Assembly: GCA_025060695.1 (NCBI GenBank)
Contig: JANXBH010000006.1
Span: 21,437 to 85,436 of the forward strand
Reading direction: 5' to 3'
Length of the DNA stretch: 64,000 nt
From: Caldifarciminota bacterium
Lineage (GTDB): Bacteria; Hydrothermota; Hydrothermia; LBFQ01; DSFT01
The number at the start of each line of letters is the position of its first letter. Position 1 is the first letter of the stretch. The translations under genes were made by a program, and so were the position numbers. The notes under the pieces are model-generated. The model worked only from the letters and a program-made list of their open reading frames with translations, was not told the DNA's origin and ran no database searches. Positions 52,378-62,021 of this stretch are shown in pieces.

Positions 52378-54290
52378 TGAAATTAGAAATTATTTTTCCG
52401 GACAAAAGCACACAAGTATATGATATATCAGAAAATAAAAGCTTAATTGAAATAGATAGTGCATTAAAAAATTACTTAGTTGCGAAAAAAGATGACTTAC
52501 TATTTGACTTAACAAGACCTATTTTTGAAGTATTAAATGAAGATTGTAAAATAGAAGTTTTGGACTTTAATAGTGAAGAAGGAAAACAAGTTTATTGGCA
52601 TTCTTCTGCTCATATTTTAGCACAAGCTGTGAAAAGACTATTTCCGAATGCAAAGTTAGCAATTGGACCACCAACTGAAAGGGGATTTTTTTACGATATA
52701 GACTTTAACGGAAAAACTTTAACTGAGGAGGATATTAAGAAAATTGAAGAAGAAGCATATAAGATTATTAAAAGTGATTACTATGTAAGAAGGGAAGAAT
52801 GGGATAGTAATTATGCAAAAAATTTTTTTGAGGAAAAAAATGAGACATATAAAGTTATATTAATTGAGGAGTTTAATCAGGAGAAAGTTTCGGTGTATTT
52901 TCAGGGGGAATTTGTAGACTTATGTAGGGGACCTCACATTCCAAGGACAGGTTTAGTAAAGGCGTTTAAAATATTAAGTGTAAGTGGTGCATATTTTAAG
53001 GGAGATGAAAGAAACCCACAATTACAAAGAATATATGCTATTTCCTTTCCAACGGAGCAACAATTAGAAGAGTTTTTACATTTTTTGGAAGAAGCAAAAA
53101 AAAGAGACCACAGAACTATTGCAAGGCAATTAGAACTATTTGAAATTTACGAAGAAGCAGGAAGTGGTTTAGTATTCTTCCATCCAAAAGGTGCAATACT
53201 AAGAAAAATTTTAGAAGACTATTCAAAAGAAAAGCATTTAGAGAGAGGTTATAAACTTGTGTGGACTCCTCATGTTTTAAAAACTGATATTTGGAAAATT
53301 TCTGGACACTTGGACTATTATAGAGAAAATATGTTTATAATGGAAGAAAAAGAAGAACAATTTGGAGTTAAGCCCATGAATTGCCCTGCTCATATTCTTA
53401 TATATAAGTCAAAAAAATATTCATACAGAGACTTACCTCTTAAACTTTTTGAAATTGCTACTGTATATAGATATGAAAGAAGTGGAACACTTCATGGACT
53501 ATTAAGAGTAAGAAATATTACTCAGGATGATAGTCATATATTTTGTGCTCCATATCAAGTGGAGGAAGTTATAGTAGATGTTTTAGATTTGGCAAGGGAA
53601 GTTTTGAATAAATTTGGTTTTCATAAGTTTGAAATTCAACTTTCTGTAAGGGATAAAAGTGATACAAGTAAATATATGGGAAGTTCTGAGGAATGGTATA
53701 TTGCTGAAAAGGCTCTTAAGTTAGCACTTGAAAAATTAAATTTAGAATATAAAGTTCTTGAAGGGGAAGCTGCATTTTATGGACCTAAAATAGATATTCA
53801 TCTATACGATGTATTAGATAGAAAATGGCAATGTTCTACAATACAATTGGATTTTAATTTACCAAGAAGATTTAATTTAACATTCGTAGACAAGGATGGA
53901 AAAGAGAAGACACCAATAATTATACACAGAGCAATATTTGGTTCAATTGAGAGATTTATGGGAATTTTAATAGAAAATTATGCTGGTGAATTTCCATTCT
54001 GGCTATCACCTATTCAAGTCGTCATAGTTCCAGTTTCAGATAAATTCTTAGATTATGCGAACAAAGTTTATAACATTCTAAAACAAAAGGGATTTAGAGT
54101 GGAGTTGGACAGAAGGAAAGAAACAGTTGGATATAAAATAAGAGAGGCGGAAATTCAAAAAATACCCTTTGTGTTCGTAGTCGGTAAAAATGAAGTTGAA
54201 AATGAAGGTGTGTCTATTAGAAAAAGAAAGGTAGGAGATTTAGGATTTAAAAAGATAGATGAAGCAATAAGTATTTTAAATGAACAGTAA
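52377..54290 (+). CDS. thrS: threonine-tRNA ligase
   Basis: 637 aa, full length. The N-terminal TGS domain (1-62), the editing/SAD domain (HSSAHILAQAVKRLFP with the second His-Cys element in VDLCRGPHIPRTG), the class II core with GPTERGFF-like and MNCPAHILIYKSK and RIHGLLRVR-type motif 2 (THGLLRVRNITQDDSHIF region) and the anticodon-binding domain ending EISVRKRK-like are all recognisable. It overlaps the OsmC gene by 1 nt and ispDF by 11 nt. Confidence 0.96.
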   Translation: MKLEIIFPDKSTQVYDISENKSLIEIDSALKNYLVAKKDDLLFDLTRPIFEVLNEDCKIEVLDFNSEEGKQVYWHSSAHILAQAVKRLFPNAKLAIGPPTERGFFYDIDFNGKTLTEEDIKKIEEEAYKIIKSDYYVRREEWDSNYAKNFFEEKNETYKVILIEEFNQEKVSVYFQGEFVDLCRGPHIPRTGLVKAFKILSVSGAYFKGDERNPQLQRIYAISFPTEQQLEEFLHFLEEAKKRDHRTIARQLELFEIYEEAGSGLVFFHPKGAILRKILEDYSKEKHLERGYKLVWTPHVLKTDIWKISGHLDYYRENMFIMEEKEEQFGVKPMNCPAHILIYKSKKYSYRDLPLKLFEIATVYRYERSGTLHGLLRVRNITQDDSHIFCAPYQVEEVIVDVLDLAREVLNKFGFHKFEIQLSVRDKSDTSKYMGSSEEWYIAEKALKLALEKLNLEYKVLEGEAAFYGPKIDIHLYDVLDRKWQCSTIQLDFNLPRRFNLTFVDKDGKEKTPIIIHRAIFGSIERFMGILIENYAGEFPFWLSPIQVVIVPVSDKFLDYANKVYNILKQKGFRVELDRRKETVGYKIREAEIQKIPFVFVVGKNEVENEGVSIRKRKVGDLGFKKIDEAISILNEQ

Positions 54291-55377
54291 ATTTACTGCT
54301 ATTATCCTTGGGGGAGGGGAAGGTAGGAGATTTGGAGCTTATAAGCAATTTGAGAAAGTTCTAAATATTCCAATTTATGAACTTTCAATAAGAGCATTTT
54401 ATGGATTAGTTGACGAAATTATTTTGGTTATTCCAAAGGGTTTTAATGTAAATATAAGGGATGTAAAGATAGTATATGGCGGAGATAGTAGGGAAAAATC
54501 AAGCTATAATGGAATAATAAATTCATCTTGTGATTATGTCTTAATACATGATGTAGTAAGACCATTGTTAAACAAAGAACTTGTTATGCGTATAAAGGAA
54601 GAATTACTAAATGGAAATGATGCCGTAGTACCATATATCAAATTGAGAGATACTATTAGAGATTTGTATGGAAATGATTTAAATAGAGAGGAACTTATGT
54701 TAATTCAAACACCTCAGGGCTTTAGAAAAGAACTAATAAAGCTTGCATACGAAAAAGCGTTTGAAAAAAACATATTTGGCACTGATGATGCATTTTACTA
54801 TAAACTTTTTGTATCAAGTAATATAAAATACATAGAAGGGGAATTAGAAAATTTCAAGATTACCTATAAATCTGATATTAAAATTTTGGAAAAGCTTTTA
54901 ATGAGTAAGATAAAAGTCGGGATAGGTTATGATATTCATCCAATAGTAGAAGGCAGGAAACTTATAATTGGAGGTGTTGAAATTACTTCAGAATTTGGAG
55001 CACTTGGTCATTCTGACGGAGATGTCCTTATTCATGCACTTATAGATAGTCTTGGAGGGATTTTATTAAATAAAAGCATAGGAGAGCTTTATCCTGAAAT
55101 AGATAAATACAAAGATATTTTAAGCTTAGAGCTACTAAAAGACTTTTCAAAGTATTTAGGTGGTATAAAAATTTTAAATATAGATGCGATAATTGTTCTA
55201 AGTCGTCCAAAATTATTGCCATACATTGATAAAATTAAAGAAAATATTTCAAACATACTAAATATTGATACTTTTGATGTTTCTGTTAAAGCAAAAAGTG
55301 GTAATAGTTTGAAAGATAATTTCGTAGAGTGCTTTTTAACTACAAGTTGTGTTATAATGAATTACCCCAATATTTAA
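54280..55377 (+). CDS. ispDF: bifunctional IspD/IspF (MEP pathway)
   Basis: 365 aa. The N-terminal IspD part (1 to about 208) makes CDP-methylerythritol: AIILGGGEGRRFG, then VLIHDVVRPLL and the QTPQGFRKELI segment. The IspF part (about 210-365) forms the cyclodiphosphate: GIGYDIHPIVEGRKLIIGGVEI and GHSDGDVLIHALIDSLGG. In most species IspD and IspF are separate; fusion is known in epsilon- and alphaproteobacteria. The start overlaps thrS by 11 nt. This is the last intact host gene before the decayed island. Confidence 0.93.
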   Translation: MNSKFTAIILGGGEGRRFGAYKQFEKVLNIPIYELSIRAFYGLVDEIILVIPKGFNVNIRDVKIVYGGDSREKSSYNGIINSSCDYVLIHDVVRPLLNKELVMRIKEELLNGNDAVVPYIKLRDTIRDLYGNDLNREELMLIQTPQGFRKELIKLAYEKAFEKNIFGTDDAFYYKLFVSSNIKYIEGELENFKITYKSDIKILEKLLMSKIKVGIGYDIHPIVEGRKLIIGGVEITSEFGALGHSDGDVLIHALIDSLGGILLNKSIGELYPEIDKYKDILSLELLKDFSKYLGGIKILNIDAIIVLSRPKLLPYIDKIKENISNILNIDTFDVSVKAKSGNSLKDNFVECFLTTSCVIMNYPNI

Positions 55378-55413
55378 CTTGATTAAGGAATTCGAAAAAA
55401 GAAATGAAAAAAC

Positions 55414-56503
55414 ATGACAGGAGAAAGCTATAGAAAAGAGATAGTTGATTACTTGAGTGAGTTGTATAATAGATATGCCTATGCTTTTAGCCCTGCTAGT
55501 AGAGACCCTGAAGTCAAATATCCCTATGATGATATAATAAGCTACAAATACGGAAACAATTTTGATGAATTCTTAGCAAAAAGAGGTATAACAGATAAGT
55601 ATGAAATTGCTGACTTCATTCTTGCTTTTGAGAGTAATATTGAGAAAAAGAAATATCGTGTAGAGCCTTTACTATCTGCATTTCATCGTGCAATGGGTTA
55701 TTTCATATCAAAAAGCTCAGTATATAAACTAAAGAATAATCCAATAGACATTTTCTATTAAGATACAGACAGTCAGTATTACAATGAGTTTAAGAGATTC
55801 ATACCAATGTTATATTCACTATCACTATTTCCTAATAGAGTTGGAAATGAGGACCGTGTTGCTTGTACTGTAGTCTTTTTTGCAAAGAGAGATAAAAAAG
55901 ACATTAGACACAATAGCTTCATATTTATATGATGCAATAAAGATAGTATACGAAAGATTCAAAAAAGAAAAAAAAGTGGGTTCAATCTTCTCATTGATTA
56001 CTATGATTATATGTTAAACGGTTTAGTTGACGTAATGCATGATATATATCAAAAATACACAGGTATAAAAGACAATTTACCATGTAAATCATGAATATCT
56101 TCCTATAAATGATTATTTCAGAGTATTAAGTGAGCTTAACAATGAAGTTGGTAATAATGAAGTTTATGGAATGATAGCAAGAAGTTTTGTATTATCATTA
56201 TTCTTTATAAGTCCTTTTGTAAAACTTTTAGGTTTTGACCTTATGAATATAATTGACGATGATGAACACTTGAGAAAAGGTATGAAAAACCTAAAGGATA
56301 ATTATGGCATTGAGTTAGGTGAAAGAAGATTTTTAGTTAAAAATCAAAGAATAATTAACGATGTATTAGAGAGTGTTGATATTGACTTCTATGTAGTTGA
56401 GGACCCAGCTGAAATAAACACACTAATGTATAATGGTATGAGTAAGGAAAGATTTGAAAAACTTGCAAAAGTATTCTATGACCTTGAGGATTTAGTATTT
56501 TAG
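55414..56503 (+). pseudogene. unknown large gene, broken by one stop and several frameshifts
   Basis: The first 115 residues run MTGESYRKEIVDYLSELYNR and on to a TAA at 55759-55761. The same frame then continues another about 45 codons (DTDSQYYNEFKRFIPMLYSL), shifts in the A-run near 55890, again in the A-run near 55970, and once more near 56090. The last fragment reads HEYLPINDYFRVLSELNN and ends at 56503. Joined, these give one protein of about 360 aa, predicted helical and acidic, matching no family I know. A TAAAAT box does not precede it. The clustered shifts in homopolymers point to pseudogenisation, though sequencing errors cannot be excluded. Confidence 0.65.
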
Positions 56504-56514
56504 AAAGATTTTTA

Positions 56515-58317
56515 ATGCTTTTCTCCAAACTTGAGGAGAGATACATTTTTGGTAATGATGATTTTTATCGTGATATTTTTGAAGATGCTTCCATGAGGAA
56601 AGATTTTATTGACCTTGTAAGACTTTCATATTTTATCTATGATAATGCCTTATTTGTATTTTCAATGTATTATGGACTTAATAAAAATTTAAATGTTAGC
56701 TATTATATTGACCCAATACACATAGCAGTAGTTTCAAGCACTTTTAATATGCCAGCAATTCCATTGCTTTTCTATTCCGCAATTTCTTCAATTGTTACTA
56801 TTAATACGAAGAGAATAAGAGATAGAAAATATAATGATGGTTCTCCAGATTCACCTGTTAATATAGCATACGAAGTAATTGGTGTTTTTGACAGGAATAT
56901 ATCTTATGATATAACAGACCTCTTTACTTCATTCTATTCAACATCAACCGAATGGCAAAGAAAACTATATGTCTATCTCTTTACAGCCTTGTCAGGGGTT
57001 TCAATACAAGGTCTTACAGAAAAAGTAATATTTACAGAGTTTAACAAGTCAGAAAGTAATGGTAAAATAGCAAAAGTTTTTGATAGTATTAAGACTTTGA
57101 AAGATATAGCCAATGATAAAATGGTGCTTGCATTTGCAGGTATGACAGCTAACACTATCACATCTACTGAATATGACCATAAAAAAGCTGATAGAATAAA
57201 AGAAATACCCTATGATGATAAAGAGAAGGTAAAGAAATACTTCAATAAAATGTTATATTTGATGGTAGCAGAGCAGTGGAATGGAAATATAGCAAAAGAT
57301 ACTAATTTATCTGCATATATTGAAGAACTGAAAAATCCAGTTTTCAACTATTTTGGTTTTGTTATTGGTTTAACTCAATTTACTATATGTAATCCATTTT
57401 CTACTCCATTCTTTTCTAATGTTGTAAATTGTAGAAATGGTCTATTTAGTCAATTTTTATTTGAATGGACAATAAGGAAATCAATGGGTAGAGATTATGT
57501 TTTACCAGTAAATGAGACAATAATATTTGGTCCTGTTGCAAACTATGTATATGCAAGATTCTTAGATAGGGAGTTCAATATGAATATAAACTATGATGTA
57601 AAAAAACCATTATTGAATTATATTGAAGCGGTTGAAAGCTTTATTTCAAAAAATATAAAAAATGCCGTTAATGTAGTAGAAATTTTTGAAAAAGAGTTGG
57701 AAGAAAAATATGAAAACTTAATAACAAAACATTTTATCCCTAATTATTTACATTTAGGTAAAAAGAGCCTTCTTTCTGTATATTCCAGAAGAGTGCTTGT
57801 TGATACAAACCAGTCTCCTGACGGTGTCTCTTCTGTAGTGTCAAATCTATATCCTGCTCATCTTTCACTATATACTGCTGGTATTACAGTTGCAAGTTCT
57901 ATGGTATATTCTTCTCTTTCGGAAATGTATATGTTTGATATTACATCAAACAAAGAAACCCATTTAACGTCTAATGCTTATAGAATTGCTGAAGACTATA
58001 TTTATGCTAAGGTATTAATACCTAACTTATTATTCCACTGGATACCTACATCGGTTCTTTATGCTTCAAATACAGATGATAATTATAAAAGATTAGTTTC
58101 TCAAGATAAGGGTTTAGTTGCTTCATTGTTCTCTCCAGGAGTGAAATTTAATTTCTTTAATCCAGATTGGAATTTTGTTGACGATAAACTTAGAGGTTCT
58201 TATCTAATACATCAATTATACATTGATAAAATAGAAGATGCAAATACAAGAAATGTTTATTTAGATATAGAAAATGCAAGAATTAAACTTATTGATGAAA
58301 TTGATAGAATACTATAG
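56515..58317 (+). CDS. unknown 600-residue protein of the AAA island
   Basis: 600 aa, intact frame. I recognise no family. It is rich in Tyr, Asn and Phe, predicted mixed helix and strand, with soluble character and no signal peptide or clear membrane helix. Fragments upstream in the +1 frame (reading ILERF before the ATG) suggest that it might once have been joined to the preceding pseudogene. No good Shine-Dalgarno precedes the ATG. The stop lies 15 nt before the AAA gene, separated by its ribosome-binding site, so B and C were probably co-transcribed. It could be the partner of the ATPase, as MoxR-type ATPases normally work with an adjacent protein. Confidence 0.55.
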   Translation: MLFSKLEERYIFGNDDFYRDIFEDASMRKDFIDLVRLSYFIYDNALFVFSMYYGLNKNLNVSYYIDPIHIAVVSSTFNMPAIPLLFYSAISSIVTINTKRIRDRKYNDGSPDSPVNIAYEVIGVFDRNISYDITDLFTSFYSTSTEWQRKLYVYLFTALSGVSIQGLTEKVIFTEFNKSESNGKIAKVFDSIKTLKDIANDKMVLAFAGMTANTITSTEYDHKKADRIKEIPYDDKEKVKKYFNKMLYLMVAEQWNGNIAKDTNLSAYIEELKNPVFNYFGFVIGLTQFTICNPFSTPFFSNVVNCRNGLFSQFLFEWTIRKSMGRDYVLPVNETIIFGPVANYVYARFLDREFNMNINYDVKKPLLNYIEAVESFISKNIKNAVNVVEIFEKELEEKYENLITKHFIPNYLHLGKKSLLSVYSRRVLVDTNQSPDGVSSVVSNLYPAHLSLYTAGITVASSMVYSSLSEMYMFDITSNKETHLTSNAYRIAEDYIYAKVLIPNLLFHWIPTSVLYASNTDDNYKRLVSQDKGLVASLFSPGVKFNFFNPDWNFVDDKLRGSYLIHQLYIDKIEDANTRNVYLDIENARIKLIDEIDRIL

Positions 58318-58329
58318 AAAGGAGGTGAG
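58318..58329 (+). promoter_or_regulatory. strong Shine-Dalgarno before the AAA ATPase
   Basis: AAAGGAGGTGAG, 3 nt before the ATG at 58333, complementary to the whole 16S anti-Shine-Dalgarno core. It is the longest such match I noticed in the window. Confidence 0.7.
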
Positions 58330-58332
58330 ACT

Positions 58333-60160
58333 ATGTTATCAAGAATGGTAAGGAGTATATACAACACAATTATATCGGACATAGTGACTAACATAGAAAC
58401 CATAAGTGCTTATTATTGGACATTTTTTGAAGCTGTAAGAGCAGTAGGGAAATTAAAAGAAAACGGAGGAAATGGAGAAGATGCTAAGAAATACATTGAT
58501 AGATTAAAACTAATAGAAAATAAGATGTTAACTGGAGAAGGTGATGTTGAAATATACAAAATTGATAATACAAAGAGTGTTTATGCAAGGGTTTCACAAA
58601 TTAGAAGAAGTCCTATAATTGTAATGGGTCCTCCTGGTGTAGGAAAATCTGAAACAATACAAAACCTTGCAGAGCAGAAAATAGAAGATGAGAATGGAAA
58701 TGTTAAAACTTTTGGTATGAGGTTTAAAGAAGAAGTAAGTAATATTATCTCTTCACATATTATTGGTAAGTTTTACAATGCTTATGAAATTAAGGAAGTT
58801 GGAGACGTAATTGATAGTAGAGTTAGTGAGATAGTTTATGATTTTGTAAAATATATGGAAAACATAGAGTTAAGAGTATTAACTACTACATTATCACAAT
58901 TAAAACAATGGCAAATTGCAGGAATAGTGACAATTAGAGATATAGGTTATGATTTAGAAGAAACGGCAGTTGATATAGGAAAAGGTATAGCATACTCAAT
59001 TACGAAGAATGCAAGAGCTGATGAGATGATTGTTCCGAATTTCTATCCTTCATTCTCTGATGTTCTTGAAAGAAAGCCTATTTATTGGGTTTGGTTCTTA
59101 GACGAGCTTGTTAATACATTTCCTGAAAATATGCCACTAATTAATCAGCTTTTAGTTGAAGGACAAATTTCAAACAATTCATTAGGTCCAAACTTAACTA
59201 TAGTTTCAGCAGGAAATCCATTTTTTGGTTTTAATGGTACTTGACAATGGTCATTTTTGTACTTTAAAGTTTTGGTATGACATATAGACTTGAAAAGAAA
59301 AAGTAAGATGTTCTTTCAGATGTATCATTATACACTGAGGAATTTATTAGTCATTTTAAACATTTTCTCCTTACACTGCCAAATGAAGTTAATCTCGTAA
59401 ATCCTATGTTTAGGCTTAATAAAATTGATATCAATGAAGAAAAAAATTTTAAATTAACGTATGATAAACTTGTAGAGTTAATAGATTTAACACTAAGTAG
59501 AATTGCAAGTAAAAATCAAGACCTCAAAGTAGAATTAAAAAAAACGACGAATGCTGAAAGAACACCCTTCATGTACATGGTAAGTGCATTATCATACAAA
59601 AATATGACAATGTCTGTAAGTAAAGCACCATATAGTAGTAGTGAATCGTGGTTTGCTGCAACGAGAAGAGCAATACCAATAGTAGAACAAATTTATAATA
59701 AACCTGATATTGATTATTACAAAGCGCTCCTAACTAACGTGGTTGAAATTTTAAGTAGTAATATTTCAGAAGCTGATATGGAGGCTTTTTATACAGGAGA
59801 TAAAAAAATAATTTACAATGAGTTTGGCTACAATATAATGGAGCTTGCTGGGACTATTGGAAGTCTTCCTGGGGTTTCTTATGGTTTATATCTTATTGTA
59901 AGAAGTATAGAAAAATCAAGTTCTTCTGATATGGGGGAAGAAAGCATGACAAAAAGACAATGCATGAAGAAATAATAGAATATAACGAACATTTAAACTT
60001 TTTACAACTTCTTATTCAATCTGTAAATGTCCTTTTACATTTAATTTATACCGAAGCAGTTAGTCAGATATTTACAAAATTGCCTGGGGTTCTTAGAAAA
60101 TCAGTAATAGATAGTTTTTTTATGGAAAAACAAAAAGAAGCCTATAAGTTTATACTATGA
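58333..60160 (+). pseudogene. MoxR/AAA_5-type ATPase gene, frameshifted
   Basis: The first 303 residues carry an intact ATPase core: Walker A GPPGVGKS (99-106), Walker B WVWFLDEL, the helix-rich PLINQLLVEGQISNN segment typical of MoxR/dynein-related AAA_5 proteins, and sensor 1 SAGNP. Then a TGA follows at 59242-59244. The region up to 59309 is broken, and the frame resumes (DVLSDVSLYTEEFISHF, in-frame TAA before it) to 59975, shifts near 59955 and goes on to 60160 (MHEEIIEYNEHLNFLQLL). The whole would be a large AAA+ protein of about 600 residues. The arginine-finger and lid region falls in the damaged part, so the gene is probably inactive. Confidence 0.7.
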
Positions 60161-60663
60161 CAGAAATAGCATATAGACATTCTTGCAAAAAAGAATATTG
60201 TTTTTTCAAATTTCAATAGATGAATACCAAGCAGGTCTTTTATTTAGAATGGCAGATGGTGTTAGAGAATACAATTCTTGTTTAATATCTACATTTATGT
60301 TATTAAATTTCCAGATATAGAAAAAGATAAAGCGGGGGTTTTGTGGGAACTCATTTAAAGTATTTGGTTTTCTTGATTTCAATGAGTGTGATACTTTGAA
60401 CAGGTAAGGTCTATAAAAATCGCATATTTTATTGATGGCGAATGAAGTTAAAATTATTAAAGGATTTCGTTGAGAAAAACAAGGTTAGATTTTCACTTCA
60501 TCTTATAACAGAGAATAAATACAAAGAGCTAATGGATGATTTTAATCAATTTTTAGCTCAAAATTACAAAAAAACAATTTTGAAATTCCAAAAGAATAAG
60601 CTAAACTTTGAACAAAGACGAGAACGATGCAAGAAAGCTTTACGAAAGATACTACAAAGGTGA
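60161..60663 (+). pseudogene. further decayed coding fragments of the island
   Basis: Short coding-like pieces on the plus strand are separated by stops and shifts: one near 60201-60317 reading FFQISIDEYQAGLLF, one near 60303-60357 reading FPDIEKDKAGVLWELI, and the largest from 60442 to 60663 (73 aa, Lys-rich, EQRRERCKKALRKI). They probably represent the C-terminal part of the AAA gene or a following gene. No product can be named. Confidence 0.45.
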
Positions 60664-60741
60664 TTTTTTAACTAAAACTAATGACATAAACAGCGCACAA
60701 TTCTTTTGAACTAAAAAATGCTGACAATCAAAAAAACATTA

Positions 60742-61029
60742 TTATATACTCTCTCTTCTTTTTTTCAAAAATAGCTTATATAAGTTTTCATCATTTATAG
60801 AAATTATGCCTACTTCACCTCTATCAAAAACTTTTCCCAATTCTTCCTTAGTCATGTCTAATATAATTATCTCTATGTTTAGTCTTTTAGCTAATTTTAT
60901 TATTTTCTGTTTTCCTGCATAATCTTTTGCCAAAATTATAGCCTTTACATTTCTTATTGACTTTATAGTTTGCATCGTCCCAATCTTTAGCTTTCCAGTC
61001 TTTCTGATAAATCTTAATATCTGTTCCAA
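60742..61029 (-). CDS. L7Ae/L30e-family RNA-binding protein
   Basis: 95 aa. Members bind kink-turns in rRNA, tRNA-like or riboswitch RNAs (YbxF/YlxQ in Firmicutes). The pattern KTGKLKIGTMQTIKSIRNVKAIILAKDYAGKQK, then LDMTKEELGKVFDRGEVGIISI, is diagnostic. The start is TTG, 10 nt after a TAAAAT box. An out-of-frame ATG directly after the box is not used. It stands alone, divergent from dapB, next to the island. Confidence 0.85.
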   Translation of the reverse strand: MEQILRFIRKTGKLKIGTMQTIKSIRNVKAIILAKDYAGKQKIIKLAKRLNIEIIILDMTKEELGKVFDRGEVGIISINDENLYKLFLKKRRESI

Positions 61030-61039
61030 AACTGCATAA

Positions 61040-61045
61040 ATTTTA
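61040..61045 (-). promoter_or_regulatory. -10-like box of the L7Ae gene
   Basis: TAAAAT on the minus strand, 10 nt before the TTG at 61029. Confidence 0.5.
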
Positions 61046-61081
61046 AGGAATAAAAAAGCAATTTTAAGATATTTTGTGCTA

Positions 61082-61087
61082 TAAAAT
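61082..61087 (+). promoter_or_regulatory. -10-like box of dapB
   Basis: TAAAAT in CTATAAAATTTT, 6 nt before the ATG at 61094. Confidence 0.6.
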
Positions 61088-61093
61088 TTTTTT

Positions 61094-61756
61094 ATGAAAA
61101 TTGCTATAATTGGAATAAATGGAAGAATGGGAAAGGAAGTTGCAAATGCTTTAAGGGAAAATAACTATGATTTTTTTGGTATAGACAAAAATGACAATTT
61201 TGAAAACTATAAGCTTGCTGACATTTTAATAGAGTTTACCAATAGAGATGCAAATGTTGAGCATATAAAATATGTTTTGAATGAGCCAAGGAAATATATA
61301 ATAGGAACTACAGGATTTGCTGAAGAGGACATGGAGCTAATTTACAAACTTTCTGAAAAGACCGCAGTTTTTCTTTCTTATAATTTTTCCTATGGATTAA
61401 ATGTTCTTTTAAAATTCTTACCTTTACTTTATCAAAACTTATTAAACTACGATTTAATTTTATACGAGATGCATCATAGACATAAAAAGGACAAACCGAG
61501 TGGGACTGCAAAAATGATACTGGAAAGATTAAAAAAAGTCAATAGTGGTTTAAATTTAGAAATTTTTTCATACAGAATAGGTGGTATTTTTGGTGAACAT
61601 ACACTAATTTTTTCAAATGAGAGTGAGGTTATTGAAATAACTCACAGAGCATTAAGTAGAAGAGTTTTTGCTTTAGGAGTCTTAAAAGCTATAGAGTTTA
61701 TAAAAAACAAGGAAAGAGGATTTTTTAATATGGAAAATTTAGTAGAAGTTCTTTAA
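61094..61756 (+). CDS. dapB: 4-hydroxy-tetrahydrodipicolinate reductase
   Basis: 220 aa, somewhat shorter than E. coli DapB (273). It makes tetrahydrodipicolinate for lysine and diaminopimelate, which agrees with a peptidoglycan-building cell. The Rossmann motif is IIGINGRMGKEV (5-16), the catalytic part reads YEMHHRHKKDKPSGTA with the His-His-Arg-His and Lys-Pro-Ser-Gly-Thr signature. GTTGF is the conserved turn. The 3' end overlaps the convergent regulator gene by 32 nt. Confidence 0.95.
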   Translation: MKIAIIGINGRMGKEVANALRENNYDFFGIDKNDNFENYKLADILIEFTNRDANVEHIKYVLNEPRKYIIGTTGFAEEDMELIYKLSEKTAVFLSYNFSYGLNVLLKFLPLLYQNLLNYDLILYEMHHRHKKDKPSGTAKMILERLKKVNSGLNLEIFSYRIGGIFGEHTLIFSNESEVIEITHRALSRRVFALGVLKAIEFIKNKERGFFNMENLVEVL

Positions 61757-62021
61757 GATTGTTAATATATTCAAGAAACCTCTTTTTACCCTCCTCAGTA
61801 AGTTTATAGAATGTTTTTGGTCTTTTATTTACAAATGTTTTTCTTGAGATTATAATATTTGCCTGTTCTAAAACCTTTAAATGAGATGCTAAGTTCCCAT
61901 CAGTAAGATTTAACTTTTCTTTCAAATAACTAAAATCTACCTCTTCTTCTAAAAGTAATATAGTTAATATTCCAAGCCTTGTTTTTTCATGAAATAATGG
62001 ATCTAACTTATCAAAATACAT
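61725..62021 (-). CDS. winged-helix transcriptional regulator (HTH_27 type)
   Basis: 98 aa. The pattern FHEKTRLGILTILLLEEEVDFSYLKEKLNLTDGNLASHLKVLEQANIIIS is the winged-helix domain of small MarR/ArsR-like repressors, where the recognition helix is DGNLASHLKVL, followed by a beta wing and a dimerising helix. It has no metal site. It is the last gene of a unit with a TonB-type barrel and a membrane protein, overlapping the barrel gene by 11 nt, and may control them. Confidence 0.85.
   Translation of the reverse strand: MYFDKLDPLFHEKTRLGILTILLLEEEVDFSYLKEKLNLTDGNLASHLKVLEQANIIISRKTFVNKRPKTFYKLTEEGKKRFLEYINNLKELLLNFPY

Noticed and set aside
55759..59320. Stop-codon reassignment explaining the in-frame TAA codons of the island
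   Set aside because: Most breaks are frameshifts in A-runs, several different stop codons occur and the neighbours use TAA normally, so decay is simpler.
55378..60741. Island as an insertion sequence or prophage
   Set aside because: No transposase, integrase, terminal inverted repeats, target duplication or phage structural genes could be recognised.
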